DNA of 64,000 bases from the NCBI GenBank assembly GCA_002914805.1, contig JXTB01000004.1, positions 2,015,375-2,079,374 on the forward strand. Reading direction: 5' to 3'. Below, in pieces: positions 11,473 through 23,102 of this stretch (positions are counted from its first letter, which is position 1; the number at the start of each line of letters is the position of its first letter). The DNA comes from Parasponia andersonii (taxonomy: Eukaryota > Streptophyta > Magnoliopsida > Rosales > Cannabaceae). A model generated the notes under the pieces. That model saw nothing but the letters and a program-made list of their open reading frames with translations, made no database searches and was not told the DNA's origin. Made by a program: the position numbers and the translations under genes.

Positions 11473-12990
11473 GGTTGCCTATGGTATCAAGGTAAGTTGA
11501 AAAAAAAAAAAAAAAGGTTATAATAATATCCCAGTAAATTGGGAAAAAAAAAAAGAGCTGAATTACTTAAAATATTCGAGATATGAGAATGAGAGTAATT
11601 CTTTATTTCCAGAAAAAAAAAAAAAAAAGAGACTTGGACATTACCGTATTTTTTGTTGTCAGTACCGTATTTTCATAAAATTTTGTCTAGATATTCATAT
11701 TTTTCCAACTTCCTACCCTTTACTGTATGTTTTAAAAGTTATGTATAGTTTGCAGTATTTGTCATAAAATCTCAAGATTTTAAAACCTTTTCCTTCAATA
11801 TACGCTCTGTGGGCATTATTATTATCACCACATTTTTTAATAATTAGTGTTAATGTATGAGCACTATTACAACAAAAGCGTCTTCTCACGACACAAGCTT
11901 TATAACATTTGTGTCTTAATTCATTAAACGTACACCACAACATTTTTTGGTCAAATGTCATTGAAAGATTTGATGAGCAAAATTTAATGACATTTGCAGG
12001 AAAAAGTTGTAAAATTAACTTTGGACGACATGAAAACAATGTCACTAAAAATTTAAAACTTAAATGTGATAACGTATTTAAAATTTCATTAAAAAGATTT
12101 TAATTTAATAAAAGATAAATAAAATTTCAATTTCTTTTTTTATCCATAATATAAGTAATATTGAGAAACTTTTATCGAAACAAGTTCATAACTTCAAATT
12201 TAATATAATAAACGTAATTCTCTTAACTCCTCTAATATTAATTTTGTTAGAAAAAAAATATTTATGTTATTTTTTTTTACTATTAAGTTTTTATTCTTTT
12301 ATTTATGACTTTTAAATTCTCATTATTATGCTTTTATTTCACGTTAATCCTTTTTAATATTTTTTTCAATCCAAAACTGTTGTCAATTAGCACTTGTCAA
12401 AAGGTGCTCATTTCGGTAAAGATAAAATTGGAAACAAAAAAAATTCTTATTTTAAAAAAATAAAAAAAAAATTAGGTTTCGTTCAAAACAGAGGTAAGCA
12501 ATTAAAAAAAAAATGATAGAAACGTATATAAATAGAGTTTAAAAGCAATTAGTCATTATAATTTTTATTTTTTAAAAAATAAATCTTTGTTCCCACGTTT
12601 AAAACTATTGTTAGTTATATTCTTATCTTTTCCCATCTCACTAACCACTAAATTAACTCCCATCCACTATTTCTTTAAATATAAAATTAAAAAGTTCCCT
12701 CCATTTTTTCTTCTACGTATTTGCCTTATAATTCTTCTCTCCCTGTTTTATTTCACAAGTCTCTCCCAACCTATTTCCTATTCTCTTTGTTTCTCTCATG
12801 TGCTGTCATCATTTGCTAAGCTACACACTATTTTCTTTTCCTTTTCTTTTTCGCATCTTTTCAATTTTATTTAGTTTTTATTTTCATTATTTTCTTTTGG
12901 TAATTTAATTTCAGCCTAATTAATGTCATCCTTTGTATTGCTGCAAAGGCTGTGTATTTCTCTTTTAAGTCTTCAAGAGAAAATTTGGTG
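11473..12990. other. AT-rich DNA with poly-A runs, no gene seen
   Basis: It holds A-runs near 11500, 11550 and 11610. A stretch from about 11857 (CACTATTACAACAAAAG, then repeated 'ATGTCATT/ATGACATT') resembles the end of the CACTA-like element found at 43951 and may be a small relic of it. The pyrimidine-rich open frame at 12587-12874 has no recognisable domain. Confidence 0.45.
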
Positions 12991-15900
12991 AGTCCTTTTA
13001 GCTCAAGGAGCTATATTTGTACCCTACATAATTATTAAGATACTCATAAAATAAATAAAAAGGATAAGTCAAAACAAAAAATCAAAAACTATATTAAAAG
13101 CACCACAAACATCCTTTAAAATTAACTTTTTTTTTCTTGAAAATTTATGAACTAAAACAAATTATTACTTTTAAATTTTAGGATGAAAAGATTAAATTAT
13201 TAAATAAGAAAAACTATGAGAGAAACAAACAATTAATAAGAAAAAAAATGAAATATAAGGTATTGGAAAAAAATTAAAAAATAAAACAAAACAAATTAGG
13301 TATAAAGCAAAGAAATTTCACTTCATCTACCTTAATTTAAGATTGAAGGGGACTATCAAAGAAATTAAAATTGGAAAAAATGAATTACGCCAAAAAGAAT
13401 TTTAAAAGAAAAAAATAATAATGCAAAAGTTAGAAGGGATTTTTGAATAGGAATATTACTGCGAAATTGAAAAAGAATGAGAGATAAAGATGGGCTGTCA
13501 TTTTTTTTAATTATATTATCTCTTTTAGTCATTTTATTAATCAACCGGTCTTTATGTGAAGTTTGAGTATATATATATAATCTCTTTGGTCTGTCTTTAT
13601 GCGAAGTTTGGGTATCTATATATAATCTCTTTGGCCTATTTTTGTATTTTGTATTGTTTAGTTTAAATATTACTAAGCTTAATACTCTTTTCTTTTTCAA
13701 TTTATGCAGAGACACAAATGATGAGCAGTATCTTTTCTAAGACTTTGATGTATCAATCAAAACATTGAAATGACCATCAAAGAGAGTGACAATCAAACCA
13801 AGAATGGGATTCGCTTTTGACATGATAAAATGCTTTCGTATAATTAATTATCAAGAAAATATTATAAAATGATAAAATATATAAAAAAAAAAGAATAATA
13901 TAAAACTTAATTAACTCAATTATATTCTTTCAAGGTATTTTTAATTGATTATTGATTAAATTTTTTGGAATAATCAAAGAATTTTTTATGACAATTAGTT
14001 TTTGTCGTGAAAGAAAATTGCCTGGCACCAATAATGATAGCATAAGAAAAATGTTTTAGGGCCAGTTTATATTAATATGATGTTTTATATTAATATGATG
14101 TGCTGCAGCTATACTGTAGCCTTATTGTAGTTGTGTTGTGAGTAAGAAATAACTATGACAAAAAAATTTTAGACGTTTGGTAAATTTTATTTACAAAATT
14201 GTTATGCTATTTAAAAACGAAATCTAGTATTTGGTAAACTATAGATTATGTGTATTATAATATGTTATTTTTGATAATTTATACTGTGACAGCAAAAGCA
14301 ACTTTGGAAAGCAATATTTATTCTGTTTTTTAAATTATACTTAAAATTGTGACTACACAACAATTTTTAAAATCTGCTAACCAAAAGCAGTAACTTACCA
14401 AATACTTTCTCCTCCTAATTTTTTATTTAATCGCTTTTAAAAATTAAAAGTAGAATATAGAAGCAATCCTAAATAAGGAAAATTAAGACTTTCCATGGCA
14501 CTTCCATTCAGTGACATTTCAAAAAAATGTCATTATCATGTTTTTATGACTCTTTTAAAATATCATTGAAGGACTTATTTTTTGTAGGTCACACAATTAT
14601 TGCATATGTATAGATAATTAAACATTGTGCTTAGATTTTGTAGGCCTTTATGGATTGGTGATTTGTTACAGTTTATTAACTATTATTTTAGTTAATTCAG
14701 GATATGTAGTACTCTTTCTCTTTTCTACATTTTTCTCCATAAGGGTTTTTATTTATATGGATTTTAATTATGCTAGAGCGGGGTGAGTTTAGCCTTTGTT
14801 TCAGCTAGTCGTTATTTCTTTCTCCGTGGTTTTTTTTAACACTTTATGTTGTTTCTTATTTTTCAAAATATTAATATATATTTGTTGCTCACGTGCTATA
14901 GGGTCTAGGGAAATTTAATTGGGTGCCAACGTTGTTGTAGTTGCAGTGTGACTGTTTCTCGCTTGTCTCTTCACGTGCTCAAGCAAGTATCATTCATTAT
15001 AAAAGTAAAAAGATTGTGCTTAGGTAAGGGCATGTGCATGCTTATTTATATTAACATTAATTGACCTTGTTCATGTGCTTGATATTTGTTTTACTTTCTA
15101 GCCGTTAATTTTGTGAACTACATTTTCTTGTTGAGAAACTTAATTGCTTTTTCTGACTCAAGTCACGAATTAAAGTTCAAAGCTTGTGCCCTAAAAACAT
15201 ATATTAAAAGAATTTTAAAAGGTCTAGTTCCCTAATTTCTTATAATATTTTGTGGAAAAAAAATTCTGCAACTATTCCCTATTTAGAGACGCTAGTACAG
15301 ACGTTGTCGCTAATTTGTTTCCTCTAGCTGGTAATCTCTTTAGATTTATTTATTGTACTGCATTGCATTAACAATGTTTTTTTTGGTCTCAATTAGTATA
15401 TTTTCAATGATATATATCGTCAAGGAGGACAGTTTAATTTGTGATTAATGTATTATAATTTATTGGAGATCAAATAATTTCTCTACGTTAATTATTTGAG
15501 GTTTATGCGCCGCAAATTTAGTTTCTAGTCATGGAGAATTGATAAGTAATTGTTGAACTAGGGTCTACATGATGTTGCTGTTTAATTAGTTGAGTTGGTA
15601 CATTAATTGTTACGAGAGTGCGTTTTGTGTGGTGTACATCGAATCGATCAGTTACGCTTGAGGAACTTACACCACCGGCTCAACAACTTTTGGGCCAATT
15701 TTTTAAATTTATGGGAATTTTTCTTCGCTAGAACTAAGTAGATCTTGAAATATACTTGTAACGTTCCTCAAAAAAGAAAAAAGAAAAAAGAAATATACTT
15801 GGAACGTGCTTCATTTAAATCATTATTATTACTTTTTAAGGTAAAATTTTGAATTGAATAAAATTTCAGAGTTACTTGTATTCAAAGAAAGCGAGAAACA

Positions 15901-17616
15901 TTATAGTGAATAAATTGACAATAATAGTAAAAACAGTGTCATCTCCAATAAATCCTTTTAAGTTGTATAAGACAACTAGTTTCTGGTGTTGTGGTGGTCT
16001 AATGGATGACTAGATTTTGAGAAATCTCGAATGTTAATGAGGTTTTTAGGAGGAGATTCACGACTAAAGGAATGGAGGTAATTAGAACAATAAAATATCT
16101 GACTATAGTTATCAAAAGTTTAAGAGGAATATTATAAGGCATTAAAAATACTACGCTCTTCAGAAAGGAATTTATCTTAAAGAAAAAGGAAGAATAAGGC
16201 AAGACGCATAAATCAATTTTAGGAAAACCTATTAATTAGTGAATCTTAAGATTTTTAGTAAGCAATTGAATATGTGAGGTCTTAGAGGTATACTTATGAT
16301 GAATGAAGGGTCTTTAAGCTGAGGCCTAATCGAGGCAATCGATAGCTTTCCCCTTAATAAGCCGGCAACTGGGGAGGGAAACTAGTTAATTCTCACATCA
16401 AACTTAATGGGTTTTGTTGAATTTGATGGGACTTGTTCAAGAGAGACCCTTATCAATTAATTTTCTTGAGAAAACTTGCATCGACATTTCGTGACTTATA
16501 TCAATATTACAGTTGCACTACGTCCTGAACCAAAAATAGTTACAGCAAAACCAGTGGGATAATTTGGAAATATTAAAAGACAGAAATTGTGGTTTTAATA
16601 CAATTTTCTTATTTAATCATTAAGGTATCTGGGAAGTTTTTCATTCAGGTGTTGGGTTTTATATTTTTTTTATGGGTTTTGCAACGTGTGAATACCTATT
16701 ATTGACCCAATTTTGACTGATAAGGTTTCAATTGAGTGTCAACATATAAAGTAAAATTTATAAGGTTTTAGTTCCCAGATTAAATTAAACACATATGTTC
16801 AGCTCTATTAATAGAGAAAGAACTCATTAAGCACACTACAGAGATTTAATGTCGTAAAATATCTCTAACCTTTAGGTTCTCAATCATTCATCTTTTCCTT
16901 TTACATAATCAAATCATCTAGTTGTCTGTTGCTATGAAATCATTTTAGTCATGATTTTGCAACAAATCTCTTTATAATAATTTAACACGATAAATTCTAA
17001 GATTAAATTAAGTATTGTCAATCTATATTAATATCTAACATTGGAATATACATATTAGTATTAACCAAATATATCAACCAGTACAAGTTTTGGATGCATC
17101 GTGTCGAAGAAATCTTGTCATATATATTCTATAATTTGTTCGTAATTTTGAGCAATGCTATATATTATTATAACTGGACGAAAAACACTACTAAATTGTT
17201 AGCTATCATTTGTACTTGTACGATGTTTTTAAAGTGAGTAAAGTGAGACCTCTTTTGAGTACTGCTTTTGTTTTTTGTTTTAACGCAAAGTATCCCTTCA
17301 ATACTTGGTAAGTTGAAAAGTCCAATTAGGTTTTGGGATAATTCAGGTTTTTCCAGCCACTTAAATGGCTATATATATATATATTGTGGATCAATCAGAT
17401 ATTTTTTTTAAACCTATTTATAAGTATTATTTTATAATTAAAATTCATCTTATACTTTTTTTCATAGTAAAAAGGTAAAGTGAGAAAGAGTGTTAAATAG
17501 CATGTATTTTTATTTTTTTCCTAATTATTCAAATCATATATCCATTAGAAGATATGAACAGCTAAAAAATAAATTTCTATAGATAGGTTAAAAAAAAGTC
17601 TTATTAGAGTGAGACC

Positions 17617-17647
<31 letters not shown>

Positions 17648-18944
17648 GCTTTTCCTCAGTTTGGGATTGCTTTTACAACTGTTAGTTTTGATTGTGAAAT
17701 AATTTCAATTATGACGTGGTGTTTGATAAAACTATTGTGTCAAATTATTTCGTAACCTCCTGTCTAAAAAGCAGCTATTGAAAGAAGACTGTCGATTTTA
17801 TAAGTGAGTGCAACAAAATCTTTCCATTTCTCAAAATAGTTTTAAGAAGCCAAAAAAATCTTGTTTTTAGCTTTTACTTCTAGCTTTAATAAAATAAAGT
17901 ATTATCTAAACAACATATCAGTGTCAAACTACACCTCAGTTATAATTTCTACTTATACTTGGGGACTTCTACGATACAACTCATGTTTTTGGCCTTATCT
18001 CTATAACCTTTTTTATGATCGTCAGATCTGCTTAAATAGCATGAGATATACAATGTAAATATTTGTCAAACCACACTTGATTATTACTTTTTGTTAGATT
18101 TAAAAAAAAAAAAAAACTATATTCTCCTGCTTCTTCTCCATCTTTCCCTTGGGTTCTTCTCTTCCATGGCCATAACTCGTAAACTTTACTTCCCTTTGAA
18201 CTTTATAAAGAAAAAAATCCTATTAGATTTTGTGGTACATCTATAAATTTAAAAAAAAATATACTCCAACAGAAAACAATTCCAAGATTAGATTTATCTC
18301 TCTTAACTATAGATCTCTCTTTTCTTCTTACTCTAGAATTGGAGATCATTTCATTCTCTCATTCTCTCACACTAAACTTCTCACTCTTATAATACTTCTA
18401 TATATATGTATGGAATGTAAATGTATATGAATTTGTATTAATCTCTCCATTTATAATGAAACTTATTTGCTAGGATCCAAAATCTTAAAGTTTTATATTT
18501 CGACTGAATTTGGGATATATATTCGTTGTTGATAGTGCGGTGAGATTCCTTGTTACGTGATTTTTTCCTTTTTTCTATTTGTGATCTTTTTTTTATTTGT
18601 GATCCATTTTCCAGATTTTTCTTTTGCCATATTTATGTAGTTCTAAAACCTACAAGAAAAGAAGACAAAGCAATTATTCTTATATTAAAATGACGGCAAC
18701 TGAGACAAAATTTCAAAATGGAAAAAGAAAAAGGATAAAAAAGTAGAGGAGGGGAAGAACAGAAACTACGTACACATTTATTGTAGTATGTGGGACCTGT
18801 TAAACCATTAAATTAATTATGGACCGTTTGATGCAGCTGTTGTGTTGGGACCGAATTATGAGGTCCTATTGTAGAATCTTCCGACTTGACATATGCAATA
18901 TTAGCCGACCATGATAAATACTCTTATTTTGCGATTTTATTTTC

Positions 18945-18975
<31 letters not shown>

Positions 18976-19003
18976 CGCTTGATAAAATTCACTCTAGATT
19001 TAG
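12991..19003. other. AT-rich DNA, no gene seen
   Basis: Contents: a 45-bp x2 tandem repeat (13548-13637), (TA)n tracts near 17367, 17620 and 18946, and a stretch at about 14055-14440 with the 'TTTGGTAAA..ACCAAA' pattern common in hAT-type MITEs (not delimited). Short open frames at 13365-13715, 15999-16202, 17861-18058 and 18230-18430 are biased, low-complexity and match nothing recognisable. Confidence 0.5.
13548..13637 (+). repeat. 45-bp tandem duplication x2
   Basis: GTCTTTATGTGAAGTTTGAG.. and GTCTTTATGCGAAGTTTGGG.. each run into TATATATAATCTCTTTGG; starts are 45 bases apart. Confidence 0.85.
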
Positions 19004-19755
19004 TGTGGGGTCATTCCTAAATCATGTACCACATGAATGATTAAGTGGCAGAATAAGTCACAGGGGGCACACCGTCCAACACGTGTCCAGAGTAATCGAT
19101 TAAAAGGCACGCGAGCCGCACATGATACTGCATAGGTCCATGGGTTGTCCGATACTAGGGCCGAATCCATCCCAGACCCTGGACGAATTCGACCTAGTCC
19201 AATTCTTACCTCGACAGCAGAGGATCAGGAGCCTCGAAGGTCTTTCACCAAAAGACCGTGGAAAGCAGCTCACTGCTCCAGACCTAAACAAAGCATTTAA
19301 TGCGATTCTGGGTAGGTGCGCGCATTGGGCAAATCGTCCTGACAGAACGTCGATTTATCAAAGTCTCACCCCCGACAGGCTAGAGTCATAGGGGACGGCA
19401 GAAAACAGGCCACGACGATGCAAGAGAAGTCACGGTAATCACGGCTCGTGATTTCTAGAGTAAATCATGATGGAAAAAAGGTACTCGATCTTGGGATTAA
19501 GAGCCAAAAAGCTCCCAACTCCAGGATTATATATATAAGCTTTGTTTCTTCCCTGAAAAAAGGAGAGAGATATACAAAAAAAAATACATACAGAGAAAAA
19601 CTTAGTCTTTGTTATTCAGTGTCAGGGATAAATCACTGACTTAAGCACCAGAGAGTCTTTGCAGGTGGCCACCCCCACCTCTCCGACCCGACTTGAACTA
19701 AAGGCACTCTGAGATAGCAAAAATATATGGACAGTTGATGGATACAACATCAGCA
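19004..19755 (+). repeat. Tat/Retand-like Ty3/gypsy LTR, probably solo
   Basis: This island is clearly less AT-rich than its surroundings. The sequence ACTGACTTAAGCACCAGAGAG..TTTGCAGGTGGCCACCCCC at about 19636-19672 is the hallmark U5 segment of Tat-lineage (Retand/Ogre-type) LTRs in many eudicots. A TATA box (TATATATAA, 19530-19538) lies about 100 bp upstream of it on the same strand. The edges (TGTGGGGTCA at 19004, ..ATCAGCA at 19755) are best guesses and no target-site duplication was found. No internal gypsy coding sequence is adjacent, so it is read as a solo LTR. It ends about 0.5 kb before the CYP77B start codon. Confidence 0.7.
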
Positions 19756-20215
19756 ATTCAGAGACACATGGACAACTAGTAAGAAAAACACCAACCGTTA
19801 GATAAAAAAAAAAAATAGTGTTCTTGCTTAAATGGAGTTTGACATCAATTTTCCTAGGGAACTATCCAATTAGACGGTTTTATTTAAATAAACCTTTGAC
19901 AAAAGATTTCACCTGTTCATAATTTATAGATATTTGATCGCAGTAGCTCCTATTGTGCGTAGAGGCTATCACAATAAATTTGCCCATCTCCCCGACTAGA
20001 TACATTTTATCGTAGCGCATACTTATTTTGTACTTTCAGTTTCAGTTGTTCGTACTGTCTTAATTTCTACTAAATTATTTGTGCGGACAACAATAGCAAT
20101 CAATAATATATCATGATAGATAAAAAATGTAAAAATATCAAATCACTGTGTCACTGAATCTCAATTTTGATTTTATTCACAATTAACAACTAGCGTTCCA
20201 CTATGCCCAACATTA

Positions 20216-20223
20216 TATATAAA
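20216..20223 (+). promoter_or_regulatory. Probable TATA box of the CYP77B gene
   Basis: TATATAAA lies 36-43 bases before the start codon chosen at 20259. Plant transcription starts are usually 25-32 bases beyond the TATA box, which would put the start at about 20246-20250. That is downstream of the first in-frame ATG (20244) and upstream of the second (20259), so it supports 20259 as the start and implies a very short leader. Confidence 0.55.
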
Positions 20224-20258
20224 ACTTGTTGCCTCCTCTCTAAATGCTCTCCTCAGCA

Positions 20259-21791
20259 ATGGACCACTTAATCAAGGTTGTTATCCTCATCCTCGTCTTC
20301 TTTTCTCTATTATTTCTCCAATTATGGCGTCCTTTATCGAGAAAGAACCTCCCGCCGGGGCCACCGGGATGGCCTCTCTTCGGAAACCTCATCCAAGTCA
20401 TCCTCCAAGGCCGTCCATTCGTCTTCACAATCCGAGATTTGCGGAAGAAGTATGGCCCCATCTTCACTATGCAAATGGGACAGCGAACGCTGATCATCGT
20501 CACCAGCTCCGATCTGATCCACGAGGCGACGGTGCAGAGAGGCGCAGACTTCGCTAGCCGCCCCGCCGACTCAGCCATCAGGCTCATTTTCAGCTCCGGA
20601 AAATGCACCATCAACTCGGCCGAGTACGGCGCGCTCTGGCGGACCTTGAGAAGGAACTTCGTGACGGAGCTGATAAACCCTACGAGGGTAAGGCAGTGCG
20701 ATTGGATTCGGAACTGGGCGATCGAGAATCAGCTAGAGAGGCTAAAAAAGGAGGCCACAGAGAATGGCTTCGCCGAGGTCTTGAGCAACTGTAGGCTCAC
20801 CATGTGTAGCATCTTAATCTGCATATGTTTCGGAGCCAAAATCTCGGAAGACCTGATTAAGCACATAGAGAGTGTGTTAAAGGGGGTCATAATGATGAGC
20901 ACGCCGAAGCCTCCGGACTTCTTGCCGGTTCTAACTCCGTTGTTCCGCCGGCACGTGCGGGAGGCGAAAGAGCTGAGAAAGAGACAGATGGAGTGTTTGG
21001 TTCCTCTGATAAGAGAGAGGAAGGCCTTCGTCGAAAGATGCGGCGGAGATCATGTAGTGAATGATGGAAAGATGGCTAGTCCAGTTGGTGCGGCCTATGT
21101 TGACTCGCTGTTTGAGCTTGACGTTCCCGGAAGAGGGAGGCTAGGAGAAGAGGAGCTCGTGACGCTGTGCTCCGAAGTCATTAATGGCGGAACCGACACG
21201 AGTGCGACCGCCGTGGAGTGGGCTATGTTCCATTTGGTGACGGATCAGGAGATTCAAGAGAAGTTGTACACTGAGATCGTTGAAGTGGTCGGAGAAAACG
21301 GTGTGGTGACGGAGAATGACGTGGAGAAAATGGGTTACCTCGGCGCGGTGGTCAAGGAAACGTTCCGGCGGCACCCGCCGACGCATTTCGTGTTGTCGCA
21401 TGCGGCGGTGAAGGAGACGGAGCTCGGCGGCTATACCATACCGGCGGATGCGAATGTGGAATTCTACACCGCGTGGGTGGCGGAGGACCCGGGTCTGTGG
21501 AACGACCCGGGTGAATTCCGACCCGAGAGGTTCTTGGAGCATGACGGGGTCGACGTGGATGTGACCGGGACGAGGGCGGTGAAGATGGTGCCGTTCGGGT
21601 CTGGACGGCGGATCTGCCCGGGGATGAGTTTGGGTACCTTGCATGTGAACTTACTGGTTGCAAGGATGGTTCAGGCTTTCAAGTGGTTACCGGTTCCGGA
21701 TGCCCCGCCCGACCCGACCGAAACTTTTGCTTTCACAGTTGTGATGAAAAATCCACTCAAGGCTCTGATTTTGCCAAGGTCATCGAGTTAA
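20259..21791 (+). CDS. CYP77B1-like: Cytochrome P450, CYP77B family (CYP77B1-like), intact single exon
   Basis: A 510-aa A-type P450, the usual CYP77B length. Residues 3-23 form the hydrophobic ER anchor, followed by a basic patch and the proline hinge PPGPPGWP (32-39). The C-helix WRTLR (127-131), I-helix GGTDT (310-314), K-helix ETFR (367-370), PERF (422-425) and haem loop FGSGRRICPG (446-455, Cys453) are all intact. The stretches RDLRKKYGPIFTMQMGQRT and TVVMKNPLKA point to CYP77B rather than CYP77A. Arabidopsis CYP77B1 is reported to epoxidise fatty acids; the same activity here is inferred. An upstream in-frame ATG at 20244 would give 515 aa, but 20259 has the better context (GCAATGG), matches the family N-terminus and fits the TATA position. 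No intron interrupts it. GC content is far above the flanks. Confidence 0.96.
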   Translation: MDHLIKVVILILVFFSLLFLQLWRPLSRKNLPPGPPGWPLFGNLIQVILQGRPFVFTIRDLRKKYGPIFTMQMGQRTLIIVTSSDLIHEATVQRGADFASRPADSAIRLIFSSGKCTINSAEYGALWRTLRRNFVTELINPTRVRQCDWIRNWAIENQLERLKKEATENGFAEVLSNCRLTMCSILICICFGAKISEDLIKHIESVLKGVIMMSTPKPPDFLPVLTPLFRRHVREAKELRKRQMECLVPLIRERKAFVERCGGDHVVNDGKMASPVGAAYVDSLFELDVPGRGRLGEEELVTLCSEVINGGTDTSATAVEWAMFHLVTDQEIQEKLYTEIVEVVGENGVVTENDVEKMGYLGAVVKETFRRHPPTHFVLSHAAVKETELGGYTIPADANVEFYTAWVAEDPGLWNDPGEFRPERFLEHDGVDVDVTGTRAVKMVPFGSGRRICPGMSLGTLHVNLLVARMVQAFKWLPVPDAPPDPTETFAFTVVMKNPLKALILPRSSS

Positions 21792-22840
21792 TCCGGTACG
21801 CAGCTTAGCTTGTATGTTTGGGATGAGAAATTATTATAATAAGATCATGTTGTTATACCATGTCGTTTGACTCCAAGTCATCAACCGTGATGCAGTATAG
21901 TTATTAGCTTAGGTTCCATATAATGAGAATATTCACAATCACATGTATTATAAATATGATTTCAAAATTGTATGTACATAGTTTGATCAAAACCAAATTT
22001 AAATCTCTATTAACAAATAAAGAAAGCGACGGATCCAATTTATAATTGGTTCAAAAAAAAAATTGTTGAGTCACCAATTCATCCTTGCCGTTCATTATTC
22101 TTCTCATATCTGATCAAAGCGGAAAACAGGCCATCTCGAAGGTAAGTTTTCTTCCTGATTTTAACGCAAACTACAAACATTAACTTAGAACAGCTGCCTG
22201 ATTTCGCGATTACACTCTCTCTTTACACCTATTTTTTTTTTTCAAAAGAGTTTCTGGCCGTTCTTGTTGTACTCCTCTCTTTCTCGCTCTTTTAGTAGCA
22301 TTTTTCCCTCTTAAAGAAAAAGTTACTTGTGTATTGTTTTTCTGAGAAAATTCTTAAAGGGTTTTTTTAAGGGGTTTTGGGAATTGGTTACGTTGTTTCT
22401 GATTTAATTTATTGTGGGGATTGAGTGAACTGTGTCTGAGGACTGAGGAGGGCCGTGGAGTTTGGTGGAGATAAAGGAGTCAAATTGGTTGCGCCAATAT
22501 TGGACCGTGATTAGAAATTTCATTTTGGTATGCTTACATTTTGATCACTAATTTTAGCTTCGTAAATGGATTTTTATATGTAAATGCAATTCAAGATTTA
22601 ATTGAAATACTTAACTTGTTTTTCCCAATTAACGATGATAGCATGTGGAGAAGTAAAATGAGTTAGGTCGACTCCGGCGAATACATATTTGATGATTTCA
22701 CGTGAGTTTTGTACCGGATTTAAGTCCGGTCTGTCTAAAATGTAAGTCGAGTTTGCACGGCCTAAATTCTTGTTAGGGAAATTAGATATTATACCGTATT
22801 TTTGAAAAAAAAAATTCAAAATACAATGGTTAGCATATTT
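21792..22840. other. CYP77B 3' region and possible remnant leader exon, no coding gene seen
   Basis: The stop codon is followed by AT-rich 3' sequence with AATAAG at about 21838. From about 22060 to 22500 the base composition changes to one like a plant 5' leader: CT-rich stretches and a consensus splice donor (CGAAG|GTAAGTTTTC, about 22136-22150). No open frame follows, so this may be the leader of a lost gene or a non-coding transcript. The evidence is weak. Confidence 0.35.
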
Positions 22841-22844
22841 TTAA

Positions 22845-23102
22845 GATATGGTACGATTTTTATTAGAAAATAATATTTTTTTAAAAAATATTTAGAATAA
22901 TACTATTTTTAAAAATATTAACTAATAATCAATAACTAGTTTGTGGAAACTAATAAGTAGTAACTAAAGATGTTTATAACTAGTATATAACTGGTAACTA
23001 ATAAATGGTAACCTATTTCATTGGTAACCATTTTAAAAATGATATTTTTCTAAAACAAATTAAAAATAATAACATTTTTCTAATAAAAGTCATACGAAAA
23101 TT
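22845..23102. mobile_element. Foldback MITE with TAACTAG-type core (copy 1)
   Basis: The left arm (ATTTTTATTAGAAAATAATA..) is inverted at the right (..TAACATTTTTCTAATAAAAG). The core between them repeats TAACTAG / TAGTTA / GGTAACC motifs. A second element with the same arms and core lies at 51505-51748. No coding capacity. Confidence 0.6.

Noticed and set aside
12587-12874. 95-codon frame rich in Phe, Leu and Ser, membrane-like
   Set aside because: It arises from a pyrimidine-rich stretch; no codon-use signal or recognisable family.
14055-14440. hAT-type MITE
   Set aside because: It has GTTTGGTAAA/ACCAAAAG-type phrases, but termini and duplication could not be fixed, so it is not called as an element.
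20278-21663. Several open frames on both strands inside CYP77B
   Set aside because: They are shadows of the GC-rich P450 gene in other frames and match no family.
22060-22500. First exon of a protein gene downstream of CYP77B
   Set aside because: There is a plausible GT donor and leader-like composition, but no open frame or acceptor follows; kept only as a weak note.
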